Source: CAG-390 sp964590755 | GTDB taxonomy: Bacteria > Bacillota > Clostridia > Oscillospirales > CAG-272 | NCBI GenBank assembly: GCA_964590755.1 | Contig: CAZPYK010000020.1 | Location: 1 to 19,805, forward strand | Direction: 5' to 3' | Length of the DNA stretch: 19,805 bases | Shown here: positions 13,012 to 19,805 of the stretch, in pieces | How the letters are laid out: every line of letters begins with the position of its first letter | How positions within the stretch are numbered: the first letter of the stretch is position 1 | Position numbers and translations under genes: made by a program | The notes under the pieces: generated by a model | What the model was told of the DNA's origin: nothing | What the model saw: the letters and a program-made list of their open reading frames with translations, nothing else | Databases searched by the model: none

Positions 13012-13885
13012 TTTTTCTTTCGTCCTTTGATCCTTTACGGCTTTTTATCAGCATATATATTGCCATTGAAATTATGAATATCGATACCGCCGCGCCGCTA
13101 AGCCCCAAAAAGAGAAAGCGTGTCGTGTCGGTCAGTTCGTCACCGAAGGTCGCAAGCATGCTCGATTCCAGCGTCAGCATGGATACGCAGGCGGCGGCAA
13201 GAGAGATAGCTTTTGATGCGGAAAAGACCGGGCTTGCGTATTTGCGGTATCTTATTACATTAACTATTGCCTTGGCGAATGTGAAAAAGGTGTATGCCGC
13301 CAGGGCTATGGTAGTGATCTCGCTGTGCTTTACCGATCTGCCCTCAAAGACTATGATGAATATTATCACCGACAGCGCGAGATTCATGGCGAGGAGTATG
13401 CCGCCGCACAAGCCGTAGCGCTTCAGCTCGTCGTGCATTCTTTCCCCCGGGCGGTGGCGCGTGCTGTGCCGCACAAGAAAGAAGCGCATCAAAGCCAATG
13501 AGAAATAATATGCGGTCATCGAGCAGTACCAAAGCGAGCGATGGTATATTCCGAGACACAACTGAAACGCGGCGTATGATATATTGAATATGAGAGACGC
13601 GGCAAGCGACAGATTGACGCGCAGGCGCGTGTCGCCGAAATAAAGCCTTGCTAATTTGTTTTCCTTTTTTAAGCGTACCGCAAAGCGCCACGCGTCGGGC
13701 AGGCGCAGGCAGAGCAGTGTCAAAGCGTACGCCGACAGCACATACGAGGCGATCGCCGCCGCCGAATCGGGCGGACAGAAAAGCGACGTGTATGTGAGCG
13801 CCGCGCCGGCTGTCGGCAGTATGAGAGCAAAAAAAGCGGTGGGAGGGAAAAGCATCCGCTTTAATATCGTTTTGATCGAATTCAT
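12986..13885 (-). CDS. Eight-helix integral membrane protein of unknown function
   Basis: The 299-residue protein is almost entirely hydrophobic. Helices are apparent at about 13-35, 42-62, 90-113, 119-137, 158-180, 189-209, 225-245 and 258-284, with basic loops (RLKKENKLARLYFGDTRLR at about 71-89; HSTRHRPGERMHDELKRYG at about 139-157) and a strongly basic C-terminal tail. No transporter or enzyme signature is recognised. The ATG overlaps the stop of the histidine kinase gene (ATGA), and the 3' end overlaps the small membrane protein gene by 26 bases. The tight coupling suggests it works with the two-component system as sensor accessory or output, which is an inference. Confidence 0.8.
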   Translation of the reverse strand: MNSIKTILKRMLFPPTAFFALILPTAGAALTYTSLFCPPDSAAAIASYVLSAYALTLLCLRLPDAWRFAVRLKKENKLARLYFGDTRLRVNLSLAASLIFNISYAAFQLCLGIYHRSLWYCSMTAYYFSLALMRFFLVRHSTRHRPGERMHDELKRYGLCGGILLAMNLALSVIIFIIVFEGRSVKHSEITTIALAAYTFFTFAKAIVNVIRYRKYASPVFSASKAISLAAACVSMLTLESSMLATFGDELTDTTRFLFLGLSGAAVSIFIISMAIYMLIKSRKGSKDERKNGTKRQKL

Positions 13886-14973
13886 CTTGTCTTGTCTCCG
13901 AAGGGGTCTTTTGCGAGCCTCACGGTGAATACGCTTCCGACTCCCTCGGTGCTTTCCACACTTATCTCGCCGTGAATGATATCTATCACTCTCTTCACCA
14001 GCGCAAGCCCCAGACCGTTGCCTCCCGTGGCGTGCGAGGCGTCACCCTGATAAAATTTTTCGAATATATGCGCTCCCACATCCGCACTCATGCCGCAACC
14101 GGTGTCGCCGATCTTCACCGTGGCATATTGCTCGTCAGCGGAAAGCTCAACGGAAACACTGCCACCCTCGGGCGTGAATTTGAATGCGTTTGAAAGAAGG
14201 TTGCTCCACACCGGCAGCAACAGCTCGGAATCGGCATTTATCATTACGTTCTCCTCAAGCTCGGCGGAGATGTCGATATTCTTGCTCTCCCATACGCTTT
14301 CATATTGCAACAGTATCTCGCACAGCTGCTCGCCCAGATCGTAGCGAGACGTGTTCGGAAATATTTGTTGATGCTCAAGACGGTCGAGCCGCAGTATGTT
14401 GCTTACCATATCTGCCGCTTTTTTTGAGGTGTCGACTATCCCGCGGGCGTATTCCAGCCGCAGGCTGTCGTCAAGCTGCGGCGCCGAAAGCAGTGTGCCG
14501 TAATTCTGCATGACCGCAAGAGGTGTCTTCAGCTCGTGTGAGACGTTGGCGGTGAAATCCGTGCGCAGTGCGTCAACACCTTCAAGCTCCGATGCCATTT
14601 TGTTGAAGCTTTCGGCTATCTCGCGAAAGGTGTCGCCGCCCGGCATATCGTCCGCGGGCAGTCTCACCGAATGCTCGCCGCGAGAGATGCGCTCCGCCGC
14701 CTCGGTGATTCGAGCTATGGGGAGCTTGACGGTCAGCCGACGGCGCAGGGCATCGGCGGCGGCAAAAAGCGCCCCCAAGATCACAACATTTATAAAGGTC
14801 AGCTTGGCGGCGGGCCCCAGCTCCTCTGCGGTCAAGCTGATATTAAGTGTGTTTGAAAGCACGAATACAAAAAGCGCGGTGGAGGCGGAGGTGACGGTTG
14901 CCACCAAAAGAAAGAAGGTCAGATATCGGCTGAGCGCGCCCAGTATCCTTTCAAGCTTATTTTCGTTCTTCAT
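13882..14973 (-). CDS. Membrane sensor histidine kinase
   Basis: The 363-residue kinase has two membrane helices (about 17-40 and 58-77) with only about 17 residues outside, so it is of the short-loop type that senses within the membrane or through a partner. HAMP covers about 78-132. The dimerisation/phosphoacceptor domain has His146 in NVSHELKTPLA. The ATPase domain has the N box LLSNAFKFTPEGG (Asn262), G1 IGDTGCGMS (Asp290) and G2 GGNGLGLALVKR (317-328). It overlaps the response regulator gene by four bases and the membrane protein gene by four bases. A decayed relative of this kinase is at 9838-10090. The signal is unknown. Confidence 0.95.
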   Translation of the reverse strand: MKNENKLERILGALSRYLTFFLLVATVTSASTALFVFVLSNTLNISLTAEELGPAAKLTFINVVILGALFAAADALRRRLTVKLPIARITEAAERISRGEHSVRLPADDMPGGDTFREIAESFNKMASELEGVDALRTDFTANVSHELKTPLAVMQNYGTLLSAPQLDDSLRLEYARGIVDTSKKAADMVSNILRLDRLEHQQIFPNTSRYDLGEQLCEILLQYESVWESKNIDISAELEENVMINADSELLLPVWSNLLSNAFKFTPEGGSVSVELSADEQYATVKIGDTGCGMSADVGAHIFEKFYQGDASHATGGNGLGLALVKRVIDIIHGEISVESTEGVGSVFTVRLAKDPFGDKTR

Positions 14974-15641
14974 TTCAATATCGCCTTATATCCCAAGCCG
15001 TGCACGGTCTTGATCTCAACATCGGGGCAATCGGCAAGCTTTTGTCGAAGCTTGGTGATGTAAACATCCACCGCGCGCGGTGTGGTCTCGGTGTCGGCGT
15101 TCCAAAATTCGTCCATGAGCCGGGCGCGGGTAAAGGTCTTTTTCGGATATGACAGAAGCTTATACAGTATGTCGAATTCGCGACCGGTCAGCTCTATTTC
15201 TTCTCCGGAAATATATGCCGTGCGTTCCTCCGCGTCCATGGTCAGACTGCCCGCGTTCAGACGCTTTGACGAGGAGATCTTTGCGCGGCGCAGCAGTGCT
15301 TCAACGCGCAGTATCAGCTCGTCAAGGTCGATCGGCTTGACCATATAATCGTCGACTCCCATGCGAAAGCCGCGTTGCTTTGAAGCGAGGTCATCTCTTG
15401 CGGTCATAAACAGTATCGGCAGTTCGGCGTTGAGCTCGCGTATGCTGTGGGCGAGCTCGAATCCGTCCACACCCGGCATCATTATGTCGGATAACACGAT
15501 ATCGAATATATTTTCGTAAAGTGCGTCGTAAGCCTCGGCGCCGTTTTTACAGCCTACGGCGTCATAGCCGTTTGAACGCAGAAAGGCGCATACCGTTTTG
15601 TTCAGAGCTTCGTCGTCCTCAACTACCAATATTTTAAACAT
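14970..15641 (-). CDS. OmpR/PhoB-family response regulator
   Basis: The 223-residue regulator has a receiver domain (1-120) with acidic pocket residues in VVEDDE, phosphoacceptor Asp52 in LSDIMMPGVDGFE, the conserved Thr in LFMTA and Lys in MVKPID. The C-terminal winged helix (about 128-223) includes ELTGREFDILYKLL, the RARLMDEFW helix and RAVDVYITKLRQKL, ending with TVHGLGYKAI. The start at 15641 follows GGGGGAAG by 8 bases; a longer frame to 15692 lacks such a site and would add residues not typical of the family. First gene of a four-gene operon with the kinase and two membrane proteins; targets unknown. Confidence 0.95.
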   Translation of the reverse strand: MFKILVVEDDEALNKTVCAFLRSNGYDAVGCKNGAEAYDALYENIFDIVLSDIMMPGVDGFELAHSIRELNAELPILFMTARDDLASKQRGFRMGVDDYMVKPIDLDELILRVEALLRRAKISSSKRLNAGSLTMDAEERTAYISGEEIELTGREFDILYKLLSYPKKTFTRARLMDEFWNADTETTPRAVDVYITKLRQKLADCPDVEIKTVHGLGYKAILK

Positions 15642-15698
15642 GGCGTTGTCTTCCCCCGTTTTTTGTTCATCGAATAATATGATATCACGCAAATGTTA

Positions 15699-15728
15699 AT
15701 ATTATGTTTGCGTTTGGGTGATTTGCAA
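15699..15728 (-). promoter_or_regulatory. Possible sigma-A promoter of the response regulator operon
   Basis: On the minus strand TTGCAA (15723-15728) and TAATAT (15699-15704) are separated by 18 bases in an A+T-rich stretch. The match is moderate; no operator could be identified, although autoregulation by the response regulator would be usual. Confidence 0.5.
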
Positions 15729-15779
15729 ATTAATTAAATATAAGATAAGCATGTTAGTTAATATTATTATGTTATAACG

Positions 15780-15806
15780 GAGGTGGCGGCATGCTGCCGC
15801 CACCTC
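15780..15806 (-). terminator. Terminator-like hairpin after the YwaF-like gene
   Basis: GAGGTGGCGGCA (15780-15791) and TGCCGCCACCTC (15795-15806) are a perfect 12-bp, very G+C-rich inverted repeat with a 3-base loop, 5 bases after the YwaF-like stop codon. A true T-run is missing on either strand, so termination may be incomplete. Confidence 0.6.
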
Positions 15807-15811
15807 GTACG

Positions 15812-16576
15812 TTATGCGGATGCTTTTGGGTGCCTGCGCCGCGCTCCTTTTCGTGCGCGGATGCGTTCGAGCAGTTCGCGGGAATAAAGAATGCAAAGAT
15901 ACACCGCAACCATCGGAACGGCGAGCAGCATATACCAATATCTGCTCGGTATTATGTCGTAAAAGAACTGCAGGAGCGGATTTTCCGGCTTTATCGAATA
16001 CATGTAATTAACTCGCAACGGTGCACCCGACGGAGTGAGAAGCGCGTTTTCGACAAAATACAAATTCAACACGACATTGATGATGTGCACCACGGTATAT
16101 GCCGCAAGTGTGATAAGCAGTGTTGACCATATGCAGCGAGCATCCTTTTTTACATGTCCGAGCAAAAACATCAGCACCGGAATGCCGACCTCAAGCGTGT
16201 GCGGAATATAATAAAAGAGAAAGGTCAAGCTGAATAGCTCATAATCTGCCTGAGCGGTGTTCACGACGAGCGCCGCCAGCGAGCCGAATGCCCAAAGCAA
16301 CAGCATGTTGTTCAGCGTCTTGTTTTTCGTAAATACCGCTATGGGCAGCACGATGGCGTTGAGCGAGCAAAGATGAAAGGGAAGATATTCGAGCGGCGAG
16401 CCCCATGTCGTGAGATTGAATATTATTGCCGCTATGCCGGATAGCGAAAGTATTCCGAGAACGGCTGTCTGCCACGCGGCGCTCAACCGCCGAAGGAGAA
16501 AATAAAGCCCTGCTACGATCCCCGCGGAGATCAGAAGTGTTATTATATGAACGATGCCAAAGCTGCCCCAGGTCAT
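15812..16576 (-). CDS. YwaF/TMEM164-like integral membrane protein
   Basis: The 254-residue protein has about six to seven membrane helices and belongs to the TIGR02206/YwaF family, related to animal TMEM164. Family marks are the PLEYLPFHLCSL segment (61-72) with His68 and Cys70, His126 in IPHTLEVGIP, and NYMYSIKPENPLL (190-202) before the WY pair near 214. TMEM164 is reported to act as an acyltransferase in ether-lipid remodelling, with the Cys and His as candidate catalytic residues; the bacterial role is not established. GGGAGG lies 6 bases before the ATG. It starts 37 bases after the EamA transporter stop on the same strand, so the two form an operon. Confidence 0.8.
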   Translation of the reverse strand: MTWGSFGIVHIITLLISAGIVAGLYFLLRRLSAAWQTAVLGILSLSGIAAIIFNLTTWGSPLEYLPFHLCSLNAIVLPIAVFTKNKTLNNMLLLWAFGSLAALVVNTAQADYELFSLTFLFYYIPHTLEVGIPVLMFLLGHVKKDARCIWSTLLITLAAYTVVHIINVVLNLYFVENALLTPSGAPLRVNYMYSIKPENPLLQFFYDIIPSRYWYMLLAVPMVAVYLCILYSRELLERIRARKGARRRHPKASA

Positions 16577-16613
16577 GATGAACCTCCCGTTTGAAGTGCG
16601 TTTTTTCTTATTT

Positions 16614-17519
16614 TTATCCCCAAAATACCATCAACAGTGTTCCCGCGACCATAAGGCAGAGACCGCAGAACGCCTTAAACGAAAGCTTCTCGCGGAACAC
16701 TATATACGAAAAGAGTACCGTTACCAAAATGCTGAGCTTGTCTATCGGTACGACTATGCTCACCTCGCCGTTTTGAATGGCGTAATAATAGCAGAGCCAG
16801 GAGGCTCCGGTGGCAATTCCGGAAAGCGTGATAAAAAGCAGTTCCTTTTTGTCTATGCTTCCGAGCTCGCGGTGTTTGCCGCGGGCGAGCACTATCGCCC
16901 ACGCCGCAACCAGCACGACGCCGGTGCGTATGGCGGTCCCGAGATTCGATTCGACATCCGAGATGCCTATCTTGGCAAGAATCGAGGTCAGCGCGGCGAA
17001 GACAGCCGAAAGAATGCTGAATATCAGCCATGCGCCTCCTCTCTCGTGCTTGGCGGAAGCGCGATCATCCTCTTGCTCGTTTGCGGACTTGTTCGACGGC
17101 TTTTTTTCGACCATCAGGAATATTCCCGCGGCAAGCAGTGCGGTGGCGGCAAGCTTCGCGCCGATATGCGAGGTCTCGTTAAAGCAGACGACGGCGAGCA
17201 GCACGGTGAGTATCGTGCTTGATTTATCTATCGGAACGACGCGGTTGATGTCGCCGAGCGAGAGCGCTTTGAAATAGCACATCCAGGATGCACCCGTTGA
17301 CAGCCCCGACAGCACCAAAAACAGCAGCGAGCGCGGAGATATCAGCGCAATGGTGTCGAACGAGCCGACGGCGAATACCATTACCCACGAAAAGATCAAC
17401 ACCACGACGGTGCGCAGTGCCGTTGCAAGATCGGGGTCGGTCTTTTTTATTCCGCATTTTGCGAGTATTGATGTCACCCCGGCAAAAAACGCCGAGAGGA
17501 CGGCGGCTATCAGCCACAT
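16614..17519 (-). CDS. EamA/DMT-family transporter with two nearly identical repeats
   Basis: The 301-residue protein has two EamA units of five helices each: residues 1-137 and 163-301, aligned at a constant offset of 162. Shared blocks include TSILAK (16/178), TALRT and TAIRT (33/195), LSGxxTGASWxCY (70/232) and VVPIDK (94/256). A charged linker rich in Lys, Glu, Asp and Ser (138-162) joins them. DMT transporters export or import small metabolites; substrate unknown. The start was set at 17519 because AGGAGG (17528-17533) is 8 bases away; the ATG at 17525 is only 2 bases from it. The gene has a long structured leader and precedes the YwaF-like gene. Confidence 0.85.
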   Translation of the reverse strand: MWLIAAVLSAFFAGVTSILAKCGIKKTDPDLATALRTVVVLIFSWVMVFAVGSFDTIALISPRSLLFLVLSGLSTGASWMCYFKALSLGDINRVVPIDKSSTILTVLLAVVCFNETSHIGAKLAATALLAAGIFLMVEKKPSNKSANEQEDDRASAKHERGGAWLIFSILSAVFAALTSILAKIGISDVESNLGTAIRTGVVLVAAWAIVLARGKHRELGSIDKKELLFITLSGIATGASWLCYYYAIQNGEVSIVVPIDKLSILVTVLFSYIVFREKLSFKAFCGLCLMVAGTLLMVFWG

Positions 17520-17681
17520 ATACATCGCCTCCTTATAGTAGCGCGAAAATAAACGGTCCATTGACTGCACCGTGATATATTTTACCGCAATTCGGTACTT
17601 TGATTCGGACTTCAAACGCGTCGGCGTTTGAAGTCAAGGCGAGGAAACAGAACTGCAGAATCTGCAGTGCGTCACATTCCG
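17520..17681 (-). promoter_or_regulatory. Structured 5' leader of the EamA transporter gene
   Basis: From the predicted transcription start near 17680 to the start codon there are about 160 bases without a gene. On the minus strand the leader first folds a 7-bp hairpin, ACTGCAG-ATT-CTGCAGT (17652-17668), then a perfect 12-bp hairpin with tetraloop CGAC (17608-17635), joined by a pyrimidine-rich linker, followed by an A+T-rich stretch and the AGGAGG site. No T-run follows the hairpins. It does not match a riboswitch class I know. Regulation of the transporter by this leader is an inference. With the promoters at 17687-17715 and 17777-17805 it accounts for the gene-free interval 17520-17903. 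Confidence 0.5.
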
Positions 17682-17686
17682 AACCT

Positions 17687-17715
17687 ATTGTAGCACAAAT
17701 CGTTGCAATATTCAA
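17687..17715 (-). promoter_or_regulatory. Sigma-A promoter of the EamA-YwaF operon
   Basis: On the minus strand TTGAAT (17710-17715) and TACAAT (17687-17692) have a 17-base spacer and an extended -10 TG. Confidence 0.78.
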
Positions 17716-17776
17716 CTGTTTTTTGAAGAAAAATCGCATTTGAGCAAAAATCGTTGCCGAAAATCTCGTTTTTTCG

Positions 17777-17805
17777 TAGACAAATTCGATTAAAGATGAT
17801 ATAAT
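17777..17805 (+). promoter_or_regulatory. Sigma-A promoter of the lipid kinase operon
   Basis: TAGACA (17777-17782) and a perfect TATAAT (17800-17805) have a 17-base spacer. Transcription would start near 17812, leaving a 90-base leader before the start codon at 17904. Confidence 0.78.
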
Positions 17806-17903
17806 TATTAAGAACAAAAATGGGGAAGTATGCGTTGTGCTCGGATTTCGGCTTGCGTACGACGCGGGAAGGATGTCCTTTAAACAGGATCGTGGTAGTT
17901 TTA

Positions 17904-18896
17904 ATGAAGCATGTGTTTATACTCAATCCCGCCGCGGGAAAGGGCAGCGAGATCGAGCCGCTCAAAGAGAAGATCCGTTCGGAATGCGAAAGGCTGGGTG
18001 CGGAGTATCTCATACATATCACCGACAAGCCGGGAGATGCCACCGAATTCATTCTGCGCGAATGCGCAAAGGGAGGGGCACTTTGCGGTACGCGCTGTCG
18101 CTTTTACGCATGCGGCGGAGACGGAACGATATCCGAGGTGCTGGACGGCACTGCGCGGATCGAGGGCGCGGAGATAGGTGTTATTCCCATAGGTACGGGA
18201 AATGATTTTTGCCGCAGTTGCTCGCCTCGTGAGGCGTTCTTCGATATCGAGGCACAGATAAACGGCACCGCCGTTCCGCTTGATGCCGTGAGCTGTAACG
18301 GAAGATATTCCGCCAACATGATAAACATAGGCTTTGATTGCGAAGTGGTCAAGGACACCGTGCGGCTGAAGCGCAAGGCGTGGGTGCCGGGGGGCCTTGC
18401 ATATGTGTTTGGGCTCGTTCGTACGTTGGTGCGCAAGCCGGGAGCTTCTTTTACGTTGAGCCTTGACGGCGGCGCTCCGGAGAGATGCGAGCTGCTGCTT
18501 TGCGCCGTGGCAAACGGTCCGTATTGCGGGGGCGGCTTTGATGCGCTTCCCATGGCGGAGCTTGCCGACGGCAAGGTGAATATCATCAAGGTCAAAAACA
18601 TTTCTCGCTTGAAGTTTCTCACTCTCGTTAAGCAATACAAGGACGGCACACTCCCCGAGAATCGCAAGGTCGACTCGTTGCGCGAATACGTCACCTGTTC
18701 GCATGCCGTGTTTGAATTTGACAGGGAACAAGCGGTGTGCATTGATGGCGAGATATGTGAGCTGCGCCGCCTTGAGATACAAGTGATTCCGGGAGGCTTC
18801 ATGTTTTCGGTGCCTCGCGGTGCCACGCTTGCTTCCGCGTTGCCCGAGACGTTGACCGCCGAGCGTGATGCCGTTGCGGATGCGGTGGGTGTATGA
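17904..18896 (+). CDS. Diacylglycerol kinase-like (DgkB/YegS family) lipid kinase
   Basis: The 330-residue soluble kinase should phosphorylate diacylglycerol or a related lipid with ATP, recycling diacylglycerol into phosphatidate. Motifs: MKHVFILNPAAGKG at the N-terminus, ACGGDGTISEVLDG (69-82) as the nucleotide-binding signature, IPIGTGNDFCRS (95-106), NIGFDCEVV (141-149), NGPYCGGGF (204-212) and the late IDGE (280-283). The start at 17904 was preferred over the in-frame ATG at 17820 because the latter adds 28 residues without family likeness and sits close to the transcription start; AGGAT at about 17886-17890 is the nearest, rather distant, ribosome binding site. It overlaps the phosphoesterase gene by four bases. 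Confidence 0.9.
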   Translation: MKHVFILNPAAGKGSEIEPLKEKIRSECERLGAEYLIHITDKPGDATEFILRECAKGGALCGTRCRFYACGGDGTISEVLDGTARIEGAEIGVIPIGTGNDFCRSCSPREAFFDIEAQINGTAVPLDAVSCNGRYSANMINIGFDCEVVKDTVRLKRKAWVPGGLAYVFGLVRTLVRKPGASFTLSLDGGAPERCELLLCAVANGPYCGGGFDALPMAELADGKVNIIKVKNISRLKFLTLVKQYKDGTLPENRKVDSLREYVTCSHAVFEFDREQAVCIDGEICELRRLEIQVIPGGFMFSVPRGATLASALPETLTAERDAVADAVGV

Positions 18897-19420
18897 TGAG
18901 ATTCTTGGTATTTTCGGATTCGCACGGCAGGACCGAGCTGATGCAAGCTGCGGTAGATGCGCATATAGGTGACCGGGAGCTTGCGGGGATCGTGCATCTC
19001 GGGGACGGCAGTGACGATATCGAGCGCGTGGAGCTGCACGGCCTTTCGCTATGGCGCGTGCGCGGCAATTTTGAGGATTGCGGCTTTTTCTCCTCGCGAT
19101 ATGCGGATATTCCCGCCGAACGGATATTGACAGCGTGCGGATATAATATAATGATCATGCACGGGCACAGATTGAATGTCAAGGGCGGCTTCGATCGCGC
19201 CGCGGCGTATGCCGCGAGAGCGGGAGCGGACGTCCTTATGTTCGGTCACACGCATGAAAAGCTTGAAAAATATCTGCCCGCGGGAGAGACGGTGCAAGAC
19301 GTGATGCTTGAAAAGCCGCTTTACCTTTTTAATCCGGGCGCGGCAAGCGGCTATCGACGCAGCTACGGATTGGCGGATGTCACTCCCGGAGGAATAGTTC
19401 TGTCGCACGCGGAAGCGTAA
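18893..19420 (+). CDS. YfcE/MJ0936-type metallophosphoesterase
   Basis: The 175-residue enzyme belongs to the calcineurin-like phosphodiesterase superfamily. Metal ligands are all present: Asp9 and His11 in FSDSHG, Asp38 in HLGDG, Asn59 in VRGNFE, His90 in MHGH, and His119 and His121 in FGHTHE. Members cleave phosphodiesters in vitro, but their natural substrate is seldom known. NPGAAS near 147-152 is a family signature. Two adjacent ATG codons (18893, 18896) could start it; the first overlaps the kinase stop as ATGA, implying coupled translation. The pairing with a lipid kinase may be incidental. Confidence 0.9.
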   Translation: MMRFLVFSDSHGRTELMQAAVDAHIGDRELAGIVHLGDGSDDIERVELHGLSLWRVRGNFEDCGFFSSRYADIPAERILTACGYNIMIMHGHRLNVKGGFDRAAAYAARAGADVLMFGHTHEKLEKYLPAGETVQDVMLEKPLYLFNPGAASGYRRSYGLADVTPGGIVLSHAEA

Positions 19421-19421
19421 A

Positions 19422-19458
19422 TAAAAAGGCCGCAGACATCCTTGCGGATATGTCTGCG
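19422..19458 (-). terminator. Intrinsic terminator of spoVG
   Basis: CGCAGACA (19431-19438) pairs with TGTCTGCG (19451-19458), with further pairing towards a TTGC loop. On the minus strand the stem is followed by GGCC and TTTTTAT. It lies between the convergent phosphoesterase and spoVG genes and may serve both, though T residues are found only on the spoVG side. Confidence 0.8.
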
Positions 19459-19491
19459 ACCCGGGAAAGAGGTATTACGAAATGACGGCGC

Positions 19492-19805
19492 TTATGTTGC
19501 GGGGACCTCTGTCGGAGCGACGTCGATCTGCGTCGCTTCAAGCTCGGCGGCGGCTGCCGCTTCGGTGTAAGCCCGAAGCACGGCGTCCTCCAGCTTGCTT
19601 CTGAACTGCGCATTGATCGGGTGAACGATATCTCTGTAGGTATCGTCGGGATTCTTGCGGCTGGGCATGACGATAAAGTGCTTGTCGCGCGCGTTGATTA
19701 CCTTGACGTCGTGAAGTGCCAGTTCGTTGTCAAAGGTGACGGATACTATCGCCTTCATCGGACCGTCGTCGAAAAGCTTTCTTACCTTAATGTCGGTGAT
19801 TTCCA
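19492..19805 (-). CDS. spoVG: SpoVG, septation/sporulation regulator, first base outside the window
   Basis: SpoVG is a small nucleic-acid-binding regulator involved in asymmetric septation, cortex formation and, in other Firmicutes, in surface and virulence gene control. The reading frame begins (A)TG GAA ATC: MEITDIKVRKLF, with the A just beyond the right edge. Conserved blocks are MKAIVSVTFDNELALHDVKVI, the GRE-like FIVMPSRKNPDDTYRDIVHPIN and a C-terminal helix. The deduced protein is 104 residues (97 in B. subtilis); the extra length is an Ala/Glu/Thr-rich tail, EATQIDVAPTEVPAT. The promoter lies outside the window; in Bacillus spoVG is a classical SigH target, and a SigH-like gene is at 8402-8998. 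Confidence 0.95.
   Translation of the reverse strand, partial: EITDIKVRKLFDDGPMKAIVSVTFDNELALHDVKVINARDKHFIVMPSRKNPDDTYRDIVHPINAQFRSKLEDAVLRAYTEAAAAAELEATQIDVAPTEVPAT

Noticed and set aside
17608..17668. Guanidine-II (mini-ykkC) riboswitch upstream of the EamA transporter
   Set aside because: That class needs two hairpins with ACGR loops; here the loops are CGAC and ATT and the stems differ in length.
17904..18896. Large antisense frames within the lipid kinase gene
   Set aside because: They are shadows of a gene whose sense frame has all kinase motifs; similar antisense frames occur across the window because of codon bias.
1..19805. CRISPR array, insertion sequence with transposase, prophage genes or rRNA
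   Set aside because: No regularly spaced repeats, transposase or integrase motifs, phage structural genes or rRNA segments were seen.

Overview
The window looks like a chromosomal segment of a spore-lineage, low-to-mid G+C Firmicute of the class Clostridia, probably a gut Oscillospiraceae-type organism. The grounds are a SpoVG gene, a SigH-like sigma factor, a DUF4364 regulator, a class B sortase, strong AGGAGG ribosome binding sites, and consensus sigma-A promoters with 17-base spacers. ATA and AGA codons are frequent although G+C is near half by eye. No database search was possible; all assignments come from reading motifs.

Left part (1-6400). A truncated SGNH/GDSL hydrolase (minus) is divergent from a two-domain class II aldolase (plus), each with its own near-consensus promoter. 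A plus-strand operon follows: class B sortase, RlmA-type 23S rRNA methyltransferase, Alg5-like family 2 glycosyltransferase, and a large secreted protein with ricin-type, Ig-like and C39-like cysteine peptidase domains. It closes with a strong hairpin at 6351-6383. This reads as housekeeping mixed with cell-surface functions.

Central part (6401-9223). DUF4364 (minus) and homoserine dehydrogenase (plus) are divergent. Homoserine dehydrogenase converges on a SigH-like sigma factor across a shared terminator. Upstream of the sigma gene on the same strand lie tRNA-Leu(CAA), its promoter, and an intrinsic terminator between the two.

Accessory and decayed part (9445-12623). This is the least ordinary stretch. 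Two paralogous small membrane proteins in opposite orientation (9445-9810 plus, 12610-13011 minus) bracket a set of broken genes: a histidine-kinase 3' fragment joined head-to-head to an FtsX-type ABC permease 3' fragment, a lipoprotein copy without its N-terminus, and a degenerate group II intron 3' end (domains V and VI). Inside sits an intact, strongly promoted pair made of a lipoprotein and a secreted NCHSYAW/CxxC protein, which may be an undescribed secreted module.

Right part (12610-19805). A tightly overlapping minus-strand operon encodes response regulator, histidine kinase, an 8-helix membrane protein and the small membrane protein. Next come a YwaF/TMEM164-like membrane protein and a two-repeat EamA transporter, the latter with a hairpin-rich 5' leader. 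Divergent from these are a diacylglycerol-kinase-like lipid kinase and a YfcE/MJ0936-type phosphoesterase, which overlap. They converge on spoVG, which runs off the right edge one base short of its full start codon.
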